This document shows positions 1 through 8,971 of a stretch of DNA of 64,000 nt, one piece after another. The notes beneath the pieces are model-generated. The model saw only the letters and a program-made list of their open reading frames with translations, made no database searches and was not told the origin of the DNA. Source of the DNA: RYN-428 sp035551995. Lineage in GTDB: Bacteria; Planctomycetota; Phycisphaerae; Tepidisphaerales; Tepidisphaeraceae. A program made the translations under genes and the position numbers. How positions within the stretch are numbered: the stretch's first letter is position 1; every line of letters starts with the position of its first letter. Location of the stretch: positions 55,484 to 119,483 of the forward strand of contig DASZME010000027.1 of NCBI GenBank assembly GCA_035551995.1, read 5' to 3'.

Positions 1-764
1 AGTGAAGCGGCAATATCCACCACCCACGGCCCGTACGTATTGCTCACGACAAGCTGCACAAGGCCAAAACTAAGTCCGGCGGTTAGACATGCCGGCCACA
101 CCTCGAGCATGCGCCGCCATCCCGCCATCGCCCAGATCAGCCAGAACGGAATGATGATGGCGAACGGCGTCAGTTGCCGTCCGATCATCGCGCTCAGCGC
201 ATTGGCCGGAAGCCCGGTCACCTGGGCCAGCGCCAGGATCGGCGTGCCAAGGCCGCCAAAGGCGACGGGCGCGGTGTTTCCGATCAACGCCAACCCCGCG
301 GCGATCAGCGGCCTGAACCCAAGCCCGATCAACATCGCCGCCGAGATCGCGACCGGCGTGCCGAACCCGGCGGCCCCTTCGATAAACGAGCCAAAACAAA
401 ACGCGATGAGAATCGCCTGGATTCTTCGATCGTCGGCCAAACCCGCGATCGACTCTTTCACGATCTCAAACTGCCCCGTATGAACGGTGATGTCGTAAAC
501 GAAAATCGCGCACAAAACGATCCACCCGATCGGAAACAATCCATAAGCGGCGCCATCGATCGTCGCCAGCCCCGCGAGCTTCCACGGCATCTTATAAACC
601 ACGATCGCGACGGCCAGCGAAGCGGCCAATCCAATCAGCGCCGCAAAATGTGCATGTACCTTGGAGAACGCCAATAGTCCCAGAAGAACGCAAACCGGCA
701 CTGCCGCCACAAGCGCGGAGACCAGGAGATTTCCGAGCGGCGTATAAGACTGAATCCAGGTCAT
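1..764 (-). CDS. lctP: L-lactate permease, C-terminus cut by window edge
   Basis: Integral-membrane permease of the LctP/LldP family, which imports lactate (and often glycolate) with protons across the inner membrane. The reading frame opens at an ATG at 764 and runs without a stop to the left edge, giving about 254 of the usual 500-600 residues. It begins with a hydrophobic segment after MTWIQSYTPLGNLL and shows further membrane segments. The stretch GSFIEGAAGFGTPVAISAA, followed by GNTAPVAFGGLGTPI, is highly characteristic of the family. No lactate dehydrogenase lies inside the window. The gene is incomplete only because the window ends, not because of visible damage. Confidence 0.9.
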   Translation of the reverse strand, partial: MTWIQSYTPLGNLLVSALVAAVPVCVLLGLLAFSKVHAHFAALIGLAASLAVAIVVYKMPWKLAGLATIDGAAYGLFPIGWIVLCAIFVYDITVHTGQFEIVKESIAGLADDRRIQAILIAFCFGSFIEGAAGFGTPVAISAAMLIGLGFRPLIAAGLALIGNTAPVAFGGLGTPILALAQVTGLPANALSAMIGRQLTPFAIIIPFWLIWAMAGWRRMLEVWPACLTAGLSFGLVQLVVSNTYGPWVVDIAAS

Positions 765-880
765 CGCGCGTTTCCTTTTTGGGCGAGAAGAGACTAACCG
801 GATTGCCTGGTTTTAAGAACGCGTTGCGCACCGAGTTGATGTTGGAGAATTTCTCGTTGCGTTGAAGCGCCTCCTCGTCT

Positions 881-924
881 TAACCGAACCGTATTGCGTT
901 TAGCCGCCCGGCTTGCGGGGTACG
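881..924. repeat. Dispersed palindrome copy with adjoining 16-mer
   Basis: This intergenic stretch holds a variant of the 16-base motif AAGTGAACCGTATTGC (here CCGAACCGTATTGCG) followed directly by a degenerate copy of the GC palindrome seen elsewhere in the window (TTTAGCCGCCCGGCTTGCGGGG). It lies between two genes read leftward, downstream of the TIM-barrel gene and upstream of the permease. The palindrome could fold as a hairpin in RNA. Function is unknown. Confidence 0.55.
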
Positions 925-984
925 TCTCGCGATCGAATCGCGCTCCACATGAAACATGCCCACCTGAACGCGGCTGCGCCGTCG

Positions 985-1881
985 TCATTTCGTGTGTCCG
1001 TAATTGCGGACGTATTCGATGCATTTTTCGATTTCGGGCATCGGGTTTTCCTGGTGATATTCGTATTCGATCGAAATATTCCCATTGAAATTCTGGCGTT
1101 TCAGCTCATCGAGAATGCCTTTGACGTCCGAGACCCCTTGGCCGTAGGGAACGTCGTGGCCGTGGGGCTCGCCGAACTGGTTCAGGTCTTTCAGGTGGCT
1201 GCTGATGATTCGGCCTTCGAGAATTTTCATCGCATCGACCGGCTTAATGCCGCTTCGAACCCAGTGGCCGGTGTCGGCACAAGAGCCCATCCGCTTATCC
1301 CGACCCTTCACCAGCGACAAAACGTAATTCGGGTCCCAGAACTTGTAGTTGGGGTCCTTGTCGCGCTTGGGATGATCGTGAATGCCCAAACAAATGTCGT
1401 ATTCCTTTACAAGCGATTCGATGTAATCCATGTCCTCGGCGTGGGGCTCGCTGGTGATCGAACGGAGGCCGAGCTTTTTGCCGAACTCGAAGATTTGCTT
1501 CCATTCGGCTTTGCGGTCTTCGAGGGTTTTTCCGCCGGGTCCGACGACGCCGTACGCGACGGCGCGGATGTTGTACTTCTTCAACTGCTCCTGCACCTGC
1601 TCGATGACCGCGTCGGGCGAATGATGACTGAACGTGACGGCCGGCTGATCCTTCCGCAGGCGCTGGCCGGGATAAAATTCGATGATTTTCCCGCCGACTT
1701 CGTTGGTTTTTTCGATGGCTTCGAGCACGGTGAAATGGTTAAAGCTCCAGGCCTGGCAGCCGATGGCAAAACCATTGGTCTTGCAATCATCGGGAATAAC
1801 GACCTCGGCCCGTGCCGGCAGGACTGAAAGGCACAGCGCGAGGGCGCCGCCGGCCAAAGCAAGTTTACGCAAGAATAACAT
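985..1881 (-). CDS. Exported sugar phosphate isomerase/epimerase-like TIM barrel
   Basis: A 298-aa protein of the xylose isomerase-like TIM-barrel superfamily, exported by a signal peptide (MLFLRKLALAGGALALCLSVL, with cleavage likely after ARA). The ATG at 1881 is chosen because AGGAG lies 8 bases upstream and the signal peptide follows at once; an upstream in-frame extension lacks both. Family-like features include SEPHAEDMDYI, LGIHDHPKRDK, GSCADTGHWVRSG and a late SIEYEYH, giving the His/Asp/Glu set that usually binds a divalent metal. Exported members are common in planctomycetes and are presumed to act on sugars or polyols; the substrate is unknown. It is divergent from the DUF6797 gene at 2016, suggesting a shared control region of about 130 bases. 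Confidence 0.85.
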   Translation of the reverse strand: MLFLRKLALAGGALALCLSVLPARAEVVIPDDCKTNGFAIGCQAWSFNHFTVLEAIEKTNEVGGKIIEFYPGQRLRKDQPAVTFSHHSPDAVIEQVQEQLKKYNIRAVAYGVVGPGGKTLEDRKAEWKQIFEFGKKLGLRSITSEPHAEDMDYIESLVKEYDICLGIHDHPKRDKDPNYKFWDPNYVLSLVKGRDKRMGSCADTGHWVRSGIKPVDAMKILEGRIISSHLKDLNQFGEPHGHDVPYGQGVSDVKGILDELKRQNFNGNISIEYEYHQENPMPEIEKCIEYVRNYGHTK

Positions 1882-2015
1882 GGATGGCTCCTGAAAAATC
1901 GATGAGGAAAGCGATGGCCGTCGGCGCATGCCGGGCGGCAGAGGTGGTATCGACGGCACGCTCATTTGTTGACAGAATGAATACCAGCCATCGTTATTGA
2001 AAAGGAACCTTTCAA

Positions 2016-4568
2016 ATGCGACATGATTCGTCGATCAGCTTTCGAGGTTGCGGCGTTCTCGCCTCGCTTTTCGCCCTTGCGTGCTGCGGCATCATGATGG
2101 CGGATTCGGCCCGCGCGATCGGCGACGAGACGCGCGCGACAACGCCAAAAAAGTCCGCCTCCGCCCCCGGCCGCGGCGAGGAAATGAACTATGGACCGTT
2201 TCTTTCCTTTACCGTTCTGCGCCCCGAACCCGCCGGCCAGAAAGTCGTTCATGGCGGCGCGTCCAACGGCGATCCGCGCGGATGGCGGCCGGTGCAGATC
2301 GTCGACGGGATTCCCGAGCCCGCGCGAACCGACGCCGGTGAACTTGCCGCTGTGCGCGGAATCGCGGTGAAGGTCGCCGACGACGCGGCCATCTGTTTCG
2401 ACGCCGATTTGCTCAGCTACTCCGCAGGTTGGACCGGCGGGTTTCTTGATCTCTCGCACACGGACATCGCCCAATACAAAGGCGATCAACCCGCCCGCAT
2501 TCGCGGCGACCTTCAATTCGGCACGATCCGACCCGGCTGGGGAAAAGCCGGCGATTTCACGGACCATCGCCTTGACGGACAGGGACCGATGCCGATGGAA
2601 CTTGGACGATATCGTGGACTCTATCGCAACGGGCAAAAAGTCGTGTTCGCATATTCGTTCGCCAAGGCGGAGATACTCGATCTACCCGGCGGCGAGAGCG
2701 GCGACGGACAGGTTGGCTTTACGCGGACGATTCGTATCGGAAAGTCAGAAACGCCGATATCGTTGAATATTTTCGAGGCTGATCGCGTTAGAACCGCACG
2801 GCTTGCCTCATGGAGTGAAGGCACTGAAAAAAAACCGGTTCCCGCCGCGGAGGAGAAAATGGTGGGCGACGCGGCGAACAGCGTGATGAGCGTATTGCGC
2901 GATGGAATCGTGACGAAAATATCGATCGTCAACGCTCCCGCCGGGGCGACGCTGGAACTGGCGGACGAACAGCACGCCGCTCCCCTTGGCGCGTTGCATC
3001 CGGCAACCCATCATCGACGCGTCCAACTGAATCTGCCGGCGCTGGCGGCGCCGGTCACGTTTAAGGTTTTGATCGTTACGCTGCCGCCCGGCGTCATGGC
3101 GGAATCTGCGATCATTCAGAAAGCCGCCGCGAAAATCGAGGATGTCAAGGCGCTCTGTCATGGCGGCCCTGCGCTATGGGGGAACGCCATCACAACACAA
3201 GGATCGCGCGGCACTGACACGGGGGCATATGCAGTCGATGCCGTGCGCCTGCCGGAAGACAACCCGTTCAAGGCCTGGATGCGCACGACGGCGGTCGATT
3301 TTTTCTCGGACGGTCGAGCGGCCGTCGCCACGTTTGGCGGCGATGTTTGGATCGTCTCGGGGCTGGATGATTCCTTGAATCGTGTCGCGTGGAAGCGGTT
3401 CGCCACGGGGCTGTATGAGCCGCTGGGATTGAAGATCGTCGATGACCAAATCTATGTTCTTGGGCGCGATCAGATCACGCGGCTCTACGATTTGAATAAC
3501 GACGGCGAGGCGGATTTTTACGAGAATTTTTGCAACGCGTGGGTCGTGTCGCCGGCGCCGCACGGATTTAACCTTGATCTTCAGGCGGACTCGGCGGGCA
3601 ACTTTTATTTCGGCGATTGCGGGAACTCGGCGCCGCTTAATGTGCGAATGCAGCAATCGCTACTAAAGGTATCGAAATATGGCCGCACGTGCGACGTTTT
3701 TGCCACGGGGCTGCGGGCGCCGAACGGGTTTGGGATGGGGCCGCACGATGAGGTGGTTTTCAGCGACAACCAGGGGCATTGGACGCCGGTGTGTCGGATC
3801 AACCTTGCAAAACAGGGCGGCTTTTACGGGTTTGTCGCCGATCCGGCGCGGTCGAAGCTCGAGCCGAACTTGAAGATCCCGCGGACATACGATCCGCCGC
3901 TCTGTTGGATCCCGATGAATATCGACAATTCGACCGGCGGGCAGGTTTGGGCAGGCGATAAATGGGGCGCGATGTCGGGGCAGATGCTCAGCACGTCGTA
4001 TGGAATGAGCGCGTTGTACGAAGTGATCTGGGAGAAAATCGACGGCATCGCGCAGGGCGGCGTCGTCAAGCTGCCGTTGAAGTTTGAGTCGGGAATTATG
4101 CGGGCACGGGTGAATCCGAAGGACGGCCAGGTATGGGTCACGGGCATGAAAGGCTGGCAGACCAACGCGCGGCGCGACGGCTGCCTGCAGCGCGTGCGGG
4201 CGACGGGGAAACCGGCTCACATGCCGGTCGCGCTGCATATAGGCAAGAGAGCCATTTCAATTACGTTCAGCGATCCGCTTGATGCGAAGATCGCCGTTGA
4301 CGAGCAATCGTACGGGATCGAGCAGTGGAATTATCGCTGGACGGGAAACTATGGCTCGCCGGATTTGAAGCCGAGCGATCCGAAGGCGAATGGGCATGAC
4401 GAAGTGGCTATAAAATCCGTCAGTATTTCGGCCGACCACAAGACGATCACGCTCCAAATTCCCGACAGCAAACCCGTGATGCAGATGATGATTCAGATGC
4501 ACGTCGCCGCCGCGGATGGAACGGCGATTGAATCGGAAATTTACAATACGATCAACAAAACGCCTTAG
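2016..4568 (+). CDS. Exported DUF6797/beta-propeller protein
   Basis: An 850-aa exported protein. Residues 1-35 look like a signal peptide ending near ADSARA. The next ~300 residues resemble DUF6797 (YGPFLSFTVLRPEP, GGFLDLSHTD, then VFAYSF). Residues ~370-700 form propeller-type repeats of the sugar dehydrogenase/NHL kind (DVWIVSGLDD, GLYEPLGLKIVDDQIYVLGR, DLNNDGEADFYENF, GLRAPNGFGMGP). Planctomycete relatives often add a C-terminal haem c domain, but no CxxCH motif is present here. The ATG is preceded by AAGGAA about 8 bases away. It may oxidise or bind sugars in the periplasm, working with the divergent isomerase-like protein; that role is inference. Confidence 0.8.
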   Translation: MRHDSSISFRGCGVLASLFALACCGIMMADSARAIGDETRATTPKKSASAPGRGEEMNYGPFLSFTVLRPEPAGQKVVHGGASNGDPRGWRPVQIVDGIPEPARTDAGELAAVRGIAVKVADDAAICFDADLLSYSAGWTGGFLDLSHTDIAQYKGDQPARIRGDLQFGTIRPGWGKAGDFTDHRLDGQGPMPMELGRYRGLYRNGQKVVFAYSFAKAEILDLPGGESGDGQVGFTRTIRIGKSETPISLNIFEADRVRTARLASWSEGTEKKPVPAAEEKMVGDAANSVMSVLRDGIVTKISIVNAPAGATLELADEQHAAPLGALHPATHHRRVQLNLPALAAPVTFKVLIVTLPPGVMAESAIIQKAAAKIEDVKALCHGGPALWGNAITTQGSRGTDTGAYAVDAVRLPEDNPFKAWMRTTAVDFFSDGRAAVATFGGDVWIVSGLDDSLNRVAWKRFATGLYEPLGLKIVDDQIYVLGRDQITRLYDLNNDGEADFYENFCNAWVVSPAPHGFNLDLQADSAGNFYFGDCGNSAPLNVRMQQSLLKVSKYGRTCDVFATGLRAPNGFGMGPHDEVVFSDNQGHWTPVCRINLAKQGGFYGFVADPARSKLEPNLKIPRTYDPPLCWIPMNIDNSTGGQVWAGDKWGAMSGQMLSTSYGMSALYEVIWEKIDGIAQGGVVKLPLKFESGIMRARVNPKDGQVWVTGMKGWQTNARRDGCLQRVRATGKPAHMPVALHIGKRAISITFSDPLDAKIAVDEQSYGIEQWNYRWTGNYGSPDLKPSDPKANGHDEVAIKSVSISADHKTITLQIPDSKPVMQMMIQMHVAAADGTAIESEIYNTINKTP

Positions 4569-4678
4569 CTGGCCTCCCGTTTGCATTTCATTCCATCGGC
4601 GTAGTTCTCGATAGATCGCGTTCGACGAGCGACCTGCGGGGCGTAGTATTTTTCGTCGTTCTTTTGAGGAGTTTACTT

Positions 4679-5248
4679 ATGTTCCGTAACATCACATTCG
4701 CTTGCATTACGGGCGCGACGCTTATGGTCGGGGCGATCGGTTGTCAGCCGGAGCAGCGTCCGGATGTCATTCCCAGCAGCGCGCAACTTATGGATTCCGG
4801 CAACGGGAAAATGCATTTTACGGCTTCGGATAACGGAACCGTATTCGTCTACGATCAGCCGGCCAACAAGCTAGTCTGGGCTGGGAAAGTCATGAAGGGT
4901 CAGGCAGTCGATCTCGATCCGATGAAAAATGAGGTCATGGCCAATGGCAACGTCGTATCAATGAAGACGCTCAACAACGGCGATCGCAACGACGTTTATT
5001 TTATGCCGGCCCCAATGATGACGCCTCCGCCGACGGCGATGCCGAATAATCCGCCGCAGAACTATAATTCCAATACCGGGAACAACTACAACGGCGGATT
5101 GACGGTGACGCCATCGGTGACGGTGCAGCCGACAAATGGCAACCGGCCTAATGGCTCGCTTACGGTTCAGCCCGGGTTAAACGTGGCGCCGAGCACGCAA
5201 CCGTCTCAGGCGGCGCCGACTCCGGCGCCGGCCCCAGCCGCGCAGTGA
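4679..5248 (+). CDS. Hypothetical exported lipoprotein, Asn/Pro/Thr-rich tail
   Basis: A 189-aa protein with a hydrophobic N-terminus ending in VGAIGC, an imperfect lipobox, so it is probably membrane-anchored through Cys. The ATG at 4679 has GAGGAG 7 bases upstream; a TTG 15 bases earlier overlaps that ribosome-binding site and is rejected. Residues ~25-105 form a compact domain (MHFTASDNGTVFVYD, KLVWAGKVMKGQAVDLDP) that may be a small beta fold. The rest is low-complexity Pro/Asn/Thr repeats (PTNGNRPNGSLTVQPG). No family recognised. It ends just before a strong hairpin and convergent with the glycosyltransferase. Confidence 0.7.
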   Translation: MFRNITFACITGATLMVGAIGCQPEQRPDVIPSSAQLMDSGNGKMHFTASDNGTVFVYDQPANKLVWAGKVMKGQAVDLDPMKNEVMANGNVVSMKTLNNGDRNDVYFMPAPMMTPPPTAMPNNPPQNYNSNTGNNYNGGLTVTPSVTVQPTNGNRPNGSLTVQPGLNVAPSTQPSQAAPTPAPAPAAQ

Positions 5249-5274
5249 TCCTTTGACGTCACTCGCCTTCCCAA

Positions 5275-5307
5275 GCAGGCGTCTGCAACCCGGTTGCAGG
5301 CGCCTGC
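5275..5307. terminator. Hairpin between convergent genes
   Basis: The stretch GCAGGCGTCTGCAAC is followed after CCG by GTTGCAGGCGCCTGC, giving a 15-bp stem with a single G.U/A.C position and a tight loop. It lies between two convergent genes (stops at 5248 and 5312), so it could stop transcription from either side, although no clear U-tract follows. Confidence 0.65.
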
Positions 5308-5311
5308 ATTG

Positions 5312-6256
5312 TTATGCGCCCTTCCCGGCGGCCATTTCCAATAGCCTTTCGCGCCGCATCGAGCGGTGTCGTAGAACCTGACCGGTATAAATAATTTTCC
5401 AGGTTCGCGGTTGGAACATGCTGACCACCGCACGCGGAGACGCGAACAGGCAGCCGATCGCCCGCCCCAACGAAATTATGGCTTTGATCGGCCGCCCGCG
5501 CACCGCCGACCCCAATGATTCGCGGAGGTGAAGATTGACGCGCTCGAGTCGATTGAAGGCGGGAATGTCGAGCCCATGCTTGGCCAGAATTTTTTGTATC
5601 TCATCCAGCCGCTCGAACCCGCCCGTCGCGGTCTTGTTGTCCTTCAGCCATCGGAAATGAGCCAGCGGCTTTGGCAGATAGGCGATCTTAAAATCCTTTG
5701 CGGCGATGCGAAGCCATAAATCATAGTCCATTGCCCAATGTATTGACTCGTCGATTCCTCCGGCCGCTTCGAACGCGGACCTGCGAAAGAAGGTGGCCGG
5801 CTGAACGATGAAGTCGCTGTAATGGAAAAGCCGGTGCTTGTTGTAGGGTTCGATGTGGGTGCAGGCGGCGAGGGGGTTCCCGGCGGGGGTAATGTAATCG
5901 GCGTCGCCGTAGACCATGTCGATATCGGGGCGCGCGAGGAAAAGCTCCATTACGGCACGAAAGGCCCCGGGGGCGTACATGTCGTCGGAGTTCAGCCAGC
6001 CGAGGATATCGCCGCTGGTTTTGGCGAAGCCCATGTTGATGGCGTGGGATTGCCCGCGGTCCTTTTCGGAAATCCACCGCACGCGCGGGCCAAAGGCGCG
6101 GAGCACGTCGATTGAGTTGTCGGTCGAACCGCCGTCCATGACGATGTAATCGACCGTGGGCCAATCCTGATCGAGGACGCTTTGTATGGCGGCGCCCAAA
6201 TATCGGCCGGTGTTGTAGGAAGGGGTGACAATGGAAAGCGTCAGCGGTTCGCCCAT
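5312..6256 (-). CDS. Family 2 glycosyltransferase
   Basis: A 314-aa GT-A fold glycosyltransferase, cytosolic face, moving a sugar from a nucleotide donor to a cell-surface glycan or lipid acceptor. The first strand is LSIVTPSYNTGRYLGAAI, then VMDGGSTDNS (nucleotide binding), then LGWLNSDDMYAPGA with the DxD-type metal site. HWAMDYDLWLRIA carries the acceptor-side acidic motif. The C-terminal 80 residues are basic and may contact the membrane. The ATG at 6256 sits just before the first beta strand; a TTG 45 bases upstream is possible but has no ribosome-binding site. Acceptor and pathway cannot be read from the neighbours. Confidence 0.88.
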   Translation of the reverse strand: MGEPLTLSIVTPSYNTGRYLGAAIQSVLDQDWPTVDYIVMDGGSTDNSIDVLRAFGPRVRWISEKDRGQSHAINMGFAKTSGDILGWLNSDDMYAPGAFRAVMELFLARPDIDMVYGDADYITPAGNPLAACTHIEPYNKHRLFHYSDFIVQPATFFRRSAFEAAGGIDESIHWAMDYDLWLRIAAKDFKIAYLPKPLAHFRWLKDNKTATGGFERLDEIQKILAKHGLDIPAFNRLERVNLHLRESLGSAVRGRPIKAIISLGRAIGCLFASPRAVVSMFQPRTWKIIYTGQVLRHRSMRRERLLEMAAGKGA

Positions 6257-6362
6257 GGGTTGAGGCGATTGTAAGGCAACGTCGGGAAAACTGAAATCCA
6301 ACCGATGCGTCGGGCGATCGAGCGTAACAAATCACTGTCCGACAAAGTGTCGGCGAGCCGGG

Positions 6363-8372
6363 TCATGCGTGCGGTTGAGGAGCGGCGGCGACAGCGGCAG
6401 GATTCGTCTCGGGCGGCGGCGTCGGCTCAATCACCTCGACGGCGATATCTTCCGGAAGCACCGCTTCCAGTCGCCGCTGAAAATTTCCCTTGATGATCTG
6501 ATAAACCGTCCCACGCCGGCTCGTGCCCAGGAGGATTTTTTCAGACCCGGTTATCGCCGCCGCCTCGGCCATCAGTTCGGCGGCGTCGTCGCCGCTGTCG
6601 TACACGGGAAGGACCGGCACGCCCATCGTGTGTCCCAGATCGAGAAAACGCGCGAATGTCCGCAGCGCGGCGATGTCGGTGTCCATCGATAAGGTGGGCC
6701 CCCAATTGGGCGAGATGCGCACCGAGCGGATGAAGCACACCACCAGCGTCGCCCCCATTTCCGCCGCCTTGCTCAGCGCGGGAAGCGCCAGGGCGTCGGA
6801 GCCGTAGGTGCCGACGAGAATCCGCCGGCGGTTGAGGGCTCCTTCTCCGAGTTGCTGCATGATCGCCTGCCGAAGCAGGCTTGGCCGGGGGCCTTTTCGA
6901 TTGGCGAACCATTTATTGGCTTGCCGCGCCGTAAGGCCCACGATCATCACGATCGTGACAAACAGGAGCGCCTCGAGTTTCACGAAGGCCAGCGTCACCC
7001 ACATGACCAGGAGAACGAGGCCGATGATCGCCATCGGAATCTTGCGGTAATATTTTCGCAGTCGCGGATGAATGGCGCATAGCGAGATGTTGATGGCGAC
7101 CGCGCCGATCACGCCGATCGCGTATAACGCGGCAAGCTGGTCGATGTTGTGGCTGATAAGCAGAACGATAATCGGCACCCCCGCCGCGATCAGCGCGGCG
7201 ATCCACGGAACGCCGAAACGATTGAGTTTCACCAGCGGCGGCGGAAGTTCGCCGTCGCGCGCCATCAAGTATTGGATGGAGATCATTCCGGAGATGGCGG
7301 TATTGCCCGCGGAAATAAGGAGCAAGCCGCCAATGACGCGGACCGCGTATTCGCCCCAGACGCCGACGTAGTGTCCCGTCAGAAAAGCGGCCATGTCTTC
7401 CAAATGCGCGTCGCGGTTGATCGGAAAGATCGCGAGCATACATAGCGCAAGAACGACGTTGAAAACGGCTACTTCGGTGGCGACGATCCAGATCGCTTTG
7501 CTGGCCGTGGCCGACACGGGGCGTCGCATGACGCCGGTCAAATTAGCGATCGCTTCGACGCCGCTAAGGGCAAGAACGATGGATACGAATGCGACCCAGA
7601 CCTCGCCCGGATGCGAAAGATCGGGCCGCCCGATTCGCTGGGGAAGCAAGTGCCATTGTATTTTCGGCAATGCGAACGCGAGAATCAGCAGCGTGATGAA
7701 AACCATGCCGACCGCCGCGACGATCGCGAAGCCGCCCGTGTGCTTTGGGCCCAGCATGTTGACCAGCCCGATGAGCGCGATGGTGACGACGGCCCAGAGC
7801 CCTGGAGAATCCCATGCCAAAAGCCCCTCCTTGACCGACGTGGGGCTTTTCCGTTTGGCGTCGAGCATGTTGCCGGCGTCGATTCCAGGCCGGGCGTCGT
7901 AGGTCAGCGTCGCCGTGCGAACCCCTCCCGCCCCGATCGGCTCGGGCTCCGATGAACCGTTGGTCGGCCCCTCGACCACCTTATGCAACGGCAACCCAAA
8001 ATAGTGATAGGCATCAAGAACGCTCAAACTCGCCGTGACGGTGTAGTCGGCGAATAACAGCAGCGCGCCCACCACCGCCAGCGTGCGGCTGGTTTGTTTG
8101 GCGGCGGTATAAACACCCCCGCCGTCGGGATAAATCCGGCAGATCTGCGAATACGCCCACCCTACCGCGAAGATCAACAGGCTCATCATCACGATGAGCC
8201 AAAAGCTCGTGCGGCCGGCAAAGAACAGAGCCAGGCCCAGAACATAAAGCCGGCTGGTCCCCCAATCGCCGAATAAAAACCCGGCCGCCGAGAGCCATCC
8301 CACGTTTCGAGGTCGTTCGCTAGCTAATAACGTGAGGGCGGCGGGTCTGTTCGATTGCGCTGTCGTTTCCAT
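6363..8372 (-). CDS. APC-family amino acid permease fused to UspA-like domain
   Basis: A 669-aa inner-membrane protein. Residues ~25-520 form an APC superfamily transporter with about 12 hydrophobic segments (opening GFLFGDWGTSRLYVLGL, later VALSGVEAIANLTGVMRRP). An insert of roughly 70 polar residues after the third segment (YFGLPLHKVVEGPTNGSSEP) is unusual. From ~535 the chain becomes a cytosolic universal-stress-like domain (RRRILVGTYGSDALALPAL) ending with LLGTSRRGTVYQIIKGNFQR, the G-x2-G-x9-G ATP-binding pattern. The domain probably senses ATP/AMP and tunes transport. The ATG at 8372 is chosen just before METTAQ; the ribosome-binding site is weak. It lies downstream of amtB-glnK on the same strand behind a hairpin. 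Confidence 0.85.
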   Translation of the reverse strand: METTAQSNRPAALTLLASERPRNVGWLSAAGFLFGDWGTSRLYVLGLALFFAGRTSFWLIVMMSLLIFAVGWAYSQICRIYPDGGGVYTAAKQTSRTLAVVGALLLFADYTVTASLSVLDAYHYFGLPLHKVVEGPTNGSSEPEPIGAGGVRTATLTYDARPGIDAGNMLDAKRKSPTSVKEGLLAWDSPGLWAVVTIALIGLVNMLGPKHTGGFAIVAAVGMVFITLLILAFALPKIQWHLLPQRIGRPDLSHPGEVWVAFVSIVLALSGVEAIANLTGVMRRPVSATASKAIWIVATEVAVFNVVLALCMLAIFPINRDAHLEDMAAFLTGHYVGVWGEYAVRVIGGLLLISAGNTAISGMISIQYLMARDGELPPPLVKLNRFGVPWIAALIAAGVPIIVLLISHNIDQLAALYAIGVIGAVAINISLCAIHPRLRKYYRKIPMAIIGLVLLVMWVTLAFVKLEALLFVTIVMIVGLTARQANKWFANRKGPRPSLLRQAIMQQLGEGALNRRRILVGTYGSDALALPALSKAAEMGATLVVCFIRSVRISPNWGPTLSMDTDIAALRTFARFLDLGHTMGVPVLPVYDSGDDAAELMAEAAAITGSEKILLGTSRRGTVYQIIKGNFQRRLEAVLPEDIAVEVIEPTPPPETNPAAVAAAPQPHA

Positions 8373-8413
8373 AGGATATTGGTTCCGCTGACTATCTCTC
8401 TCAGGTGCAAGGA

Positions 8414-8459
8414 CGCGGCCAGAGCCTGGTACGTCGCTACGCATCAGGCTCTGGCCGCG
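8414..8459. terminator. Perfect 15-bp hairpin downstream of glnK
   Basis: CGCGGCCAGAGCCTG at 8414-8428 is perfectly complementary to CAGGCTCTGGCCGCG at 8445-8459, with a 16-base loop. It lies about 60 bases after the glnK stop and about 40 bases before the permease start, all read leftward. There is no U-tract, so it may terminate the amtB-glnK transcript in a factor-assisted way or stabilise its 3' end. Confidence 0.6.
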
Positions 8460-8517
8460 GTTCGACTGCGTTTAAGCGCAGGCGTTGAATTCGCACTATT
8501 CGTTTGCGTCAGGCGTT

Positions 8518-8871
8518 TCACGGCCCGATCGCAATCCCCCCTTCTTCACCAGTGCGAATGCGGTAGCATTCTTCGAGCGGGAGGACAAATATCTTCCCGT
8601 CTCCGATTTTTCCTTCTCCTTCGGATTTGCCGGCCTGCAAAATCGCGTCGACGGCCGGCTTCACGAAGTCGTCGTTGACCGCGATTTCGAGCTTCACCTT
8701 GGACAGCAAACGGATAAACCCTTTGCTTCCGCGGTAGTTCTCAGTATACCCGCGTTGTCGGCCGCATCCACGCACGTCGGATGCGGTCATCAGGTAAACT
8801 TCCTTCGAGTCCAGGGCCGCCTGCACGGCCTCAAAGCGTTCTGGACGAATAATGGCGATTATCATCTTCAT
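8518..8871 (-). CDS. glnK: PII signal-transduction protein, GlnB/GlnK family
   Basis: A 117-aa PII protein, the trimeric cytosolic sensor of 2-oxoglutarate, ATP/ADP and glutamine status; when linked to amtB it typically plugs the ammonium channel. It starts KMIIAIIRPERFEAV, carries the T-loop RGCGRQRGYTENYRGSKGF and ends with the nucleotide-binding GKIGDGKIFVLPLEECYRIRTGEEG. Residue numbering matches E. coli GlnB without gaps up to the T-loop. At position 51, where uridylylated PII proteins have Tyr, this one has Gly, so GlnD-type modification at that site is not possible. Ser49 is present. The gene follows amtB after ~100 bases, the standard order. GGGAG lies about 10 bases before the ATG. 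Confidence 0.95.
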   Translation of the reverse strand: MKMIIAIIRPERFEAVQAALDSKEVYLMTASDVRGCGRQRGYTENYRGSKGFIRLLSKVKLEIAVNDDFVKPAVDAILQAGKSEGEGKIGDGKIFVLPLEECYRIRTGEEGGIAIGP

Positions 8872-8971
8872 GTCACATCACTCCCAAAGGTCTTCGGACT
8901 TGATCGAGCGGGCCGGTTTCGAGCACCGGCCCGCCGATCGCGCCCGTCGACAAATAAGTTAAATGCCGCAT

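Noticed and set aside
913..1827. Plus-strand open frame of 304 codons
   Set aside because: Antisense of the TIM-barrel gene, which has signal peptide, ribosome-binding site and family motifs.
1969..1999. TTGACA with a TTATTG about 19 bases later before the DUF6797 gene
   Set aside because: The -10 half is poor, the spacing long, and the start of transcription would fall almost on the ribosome-binding site.
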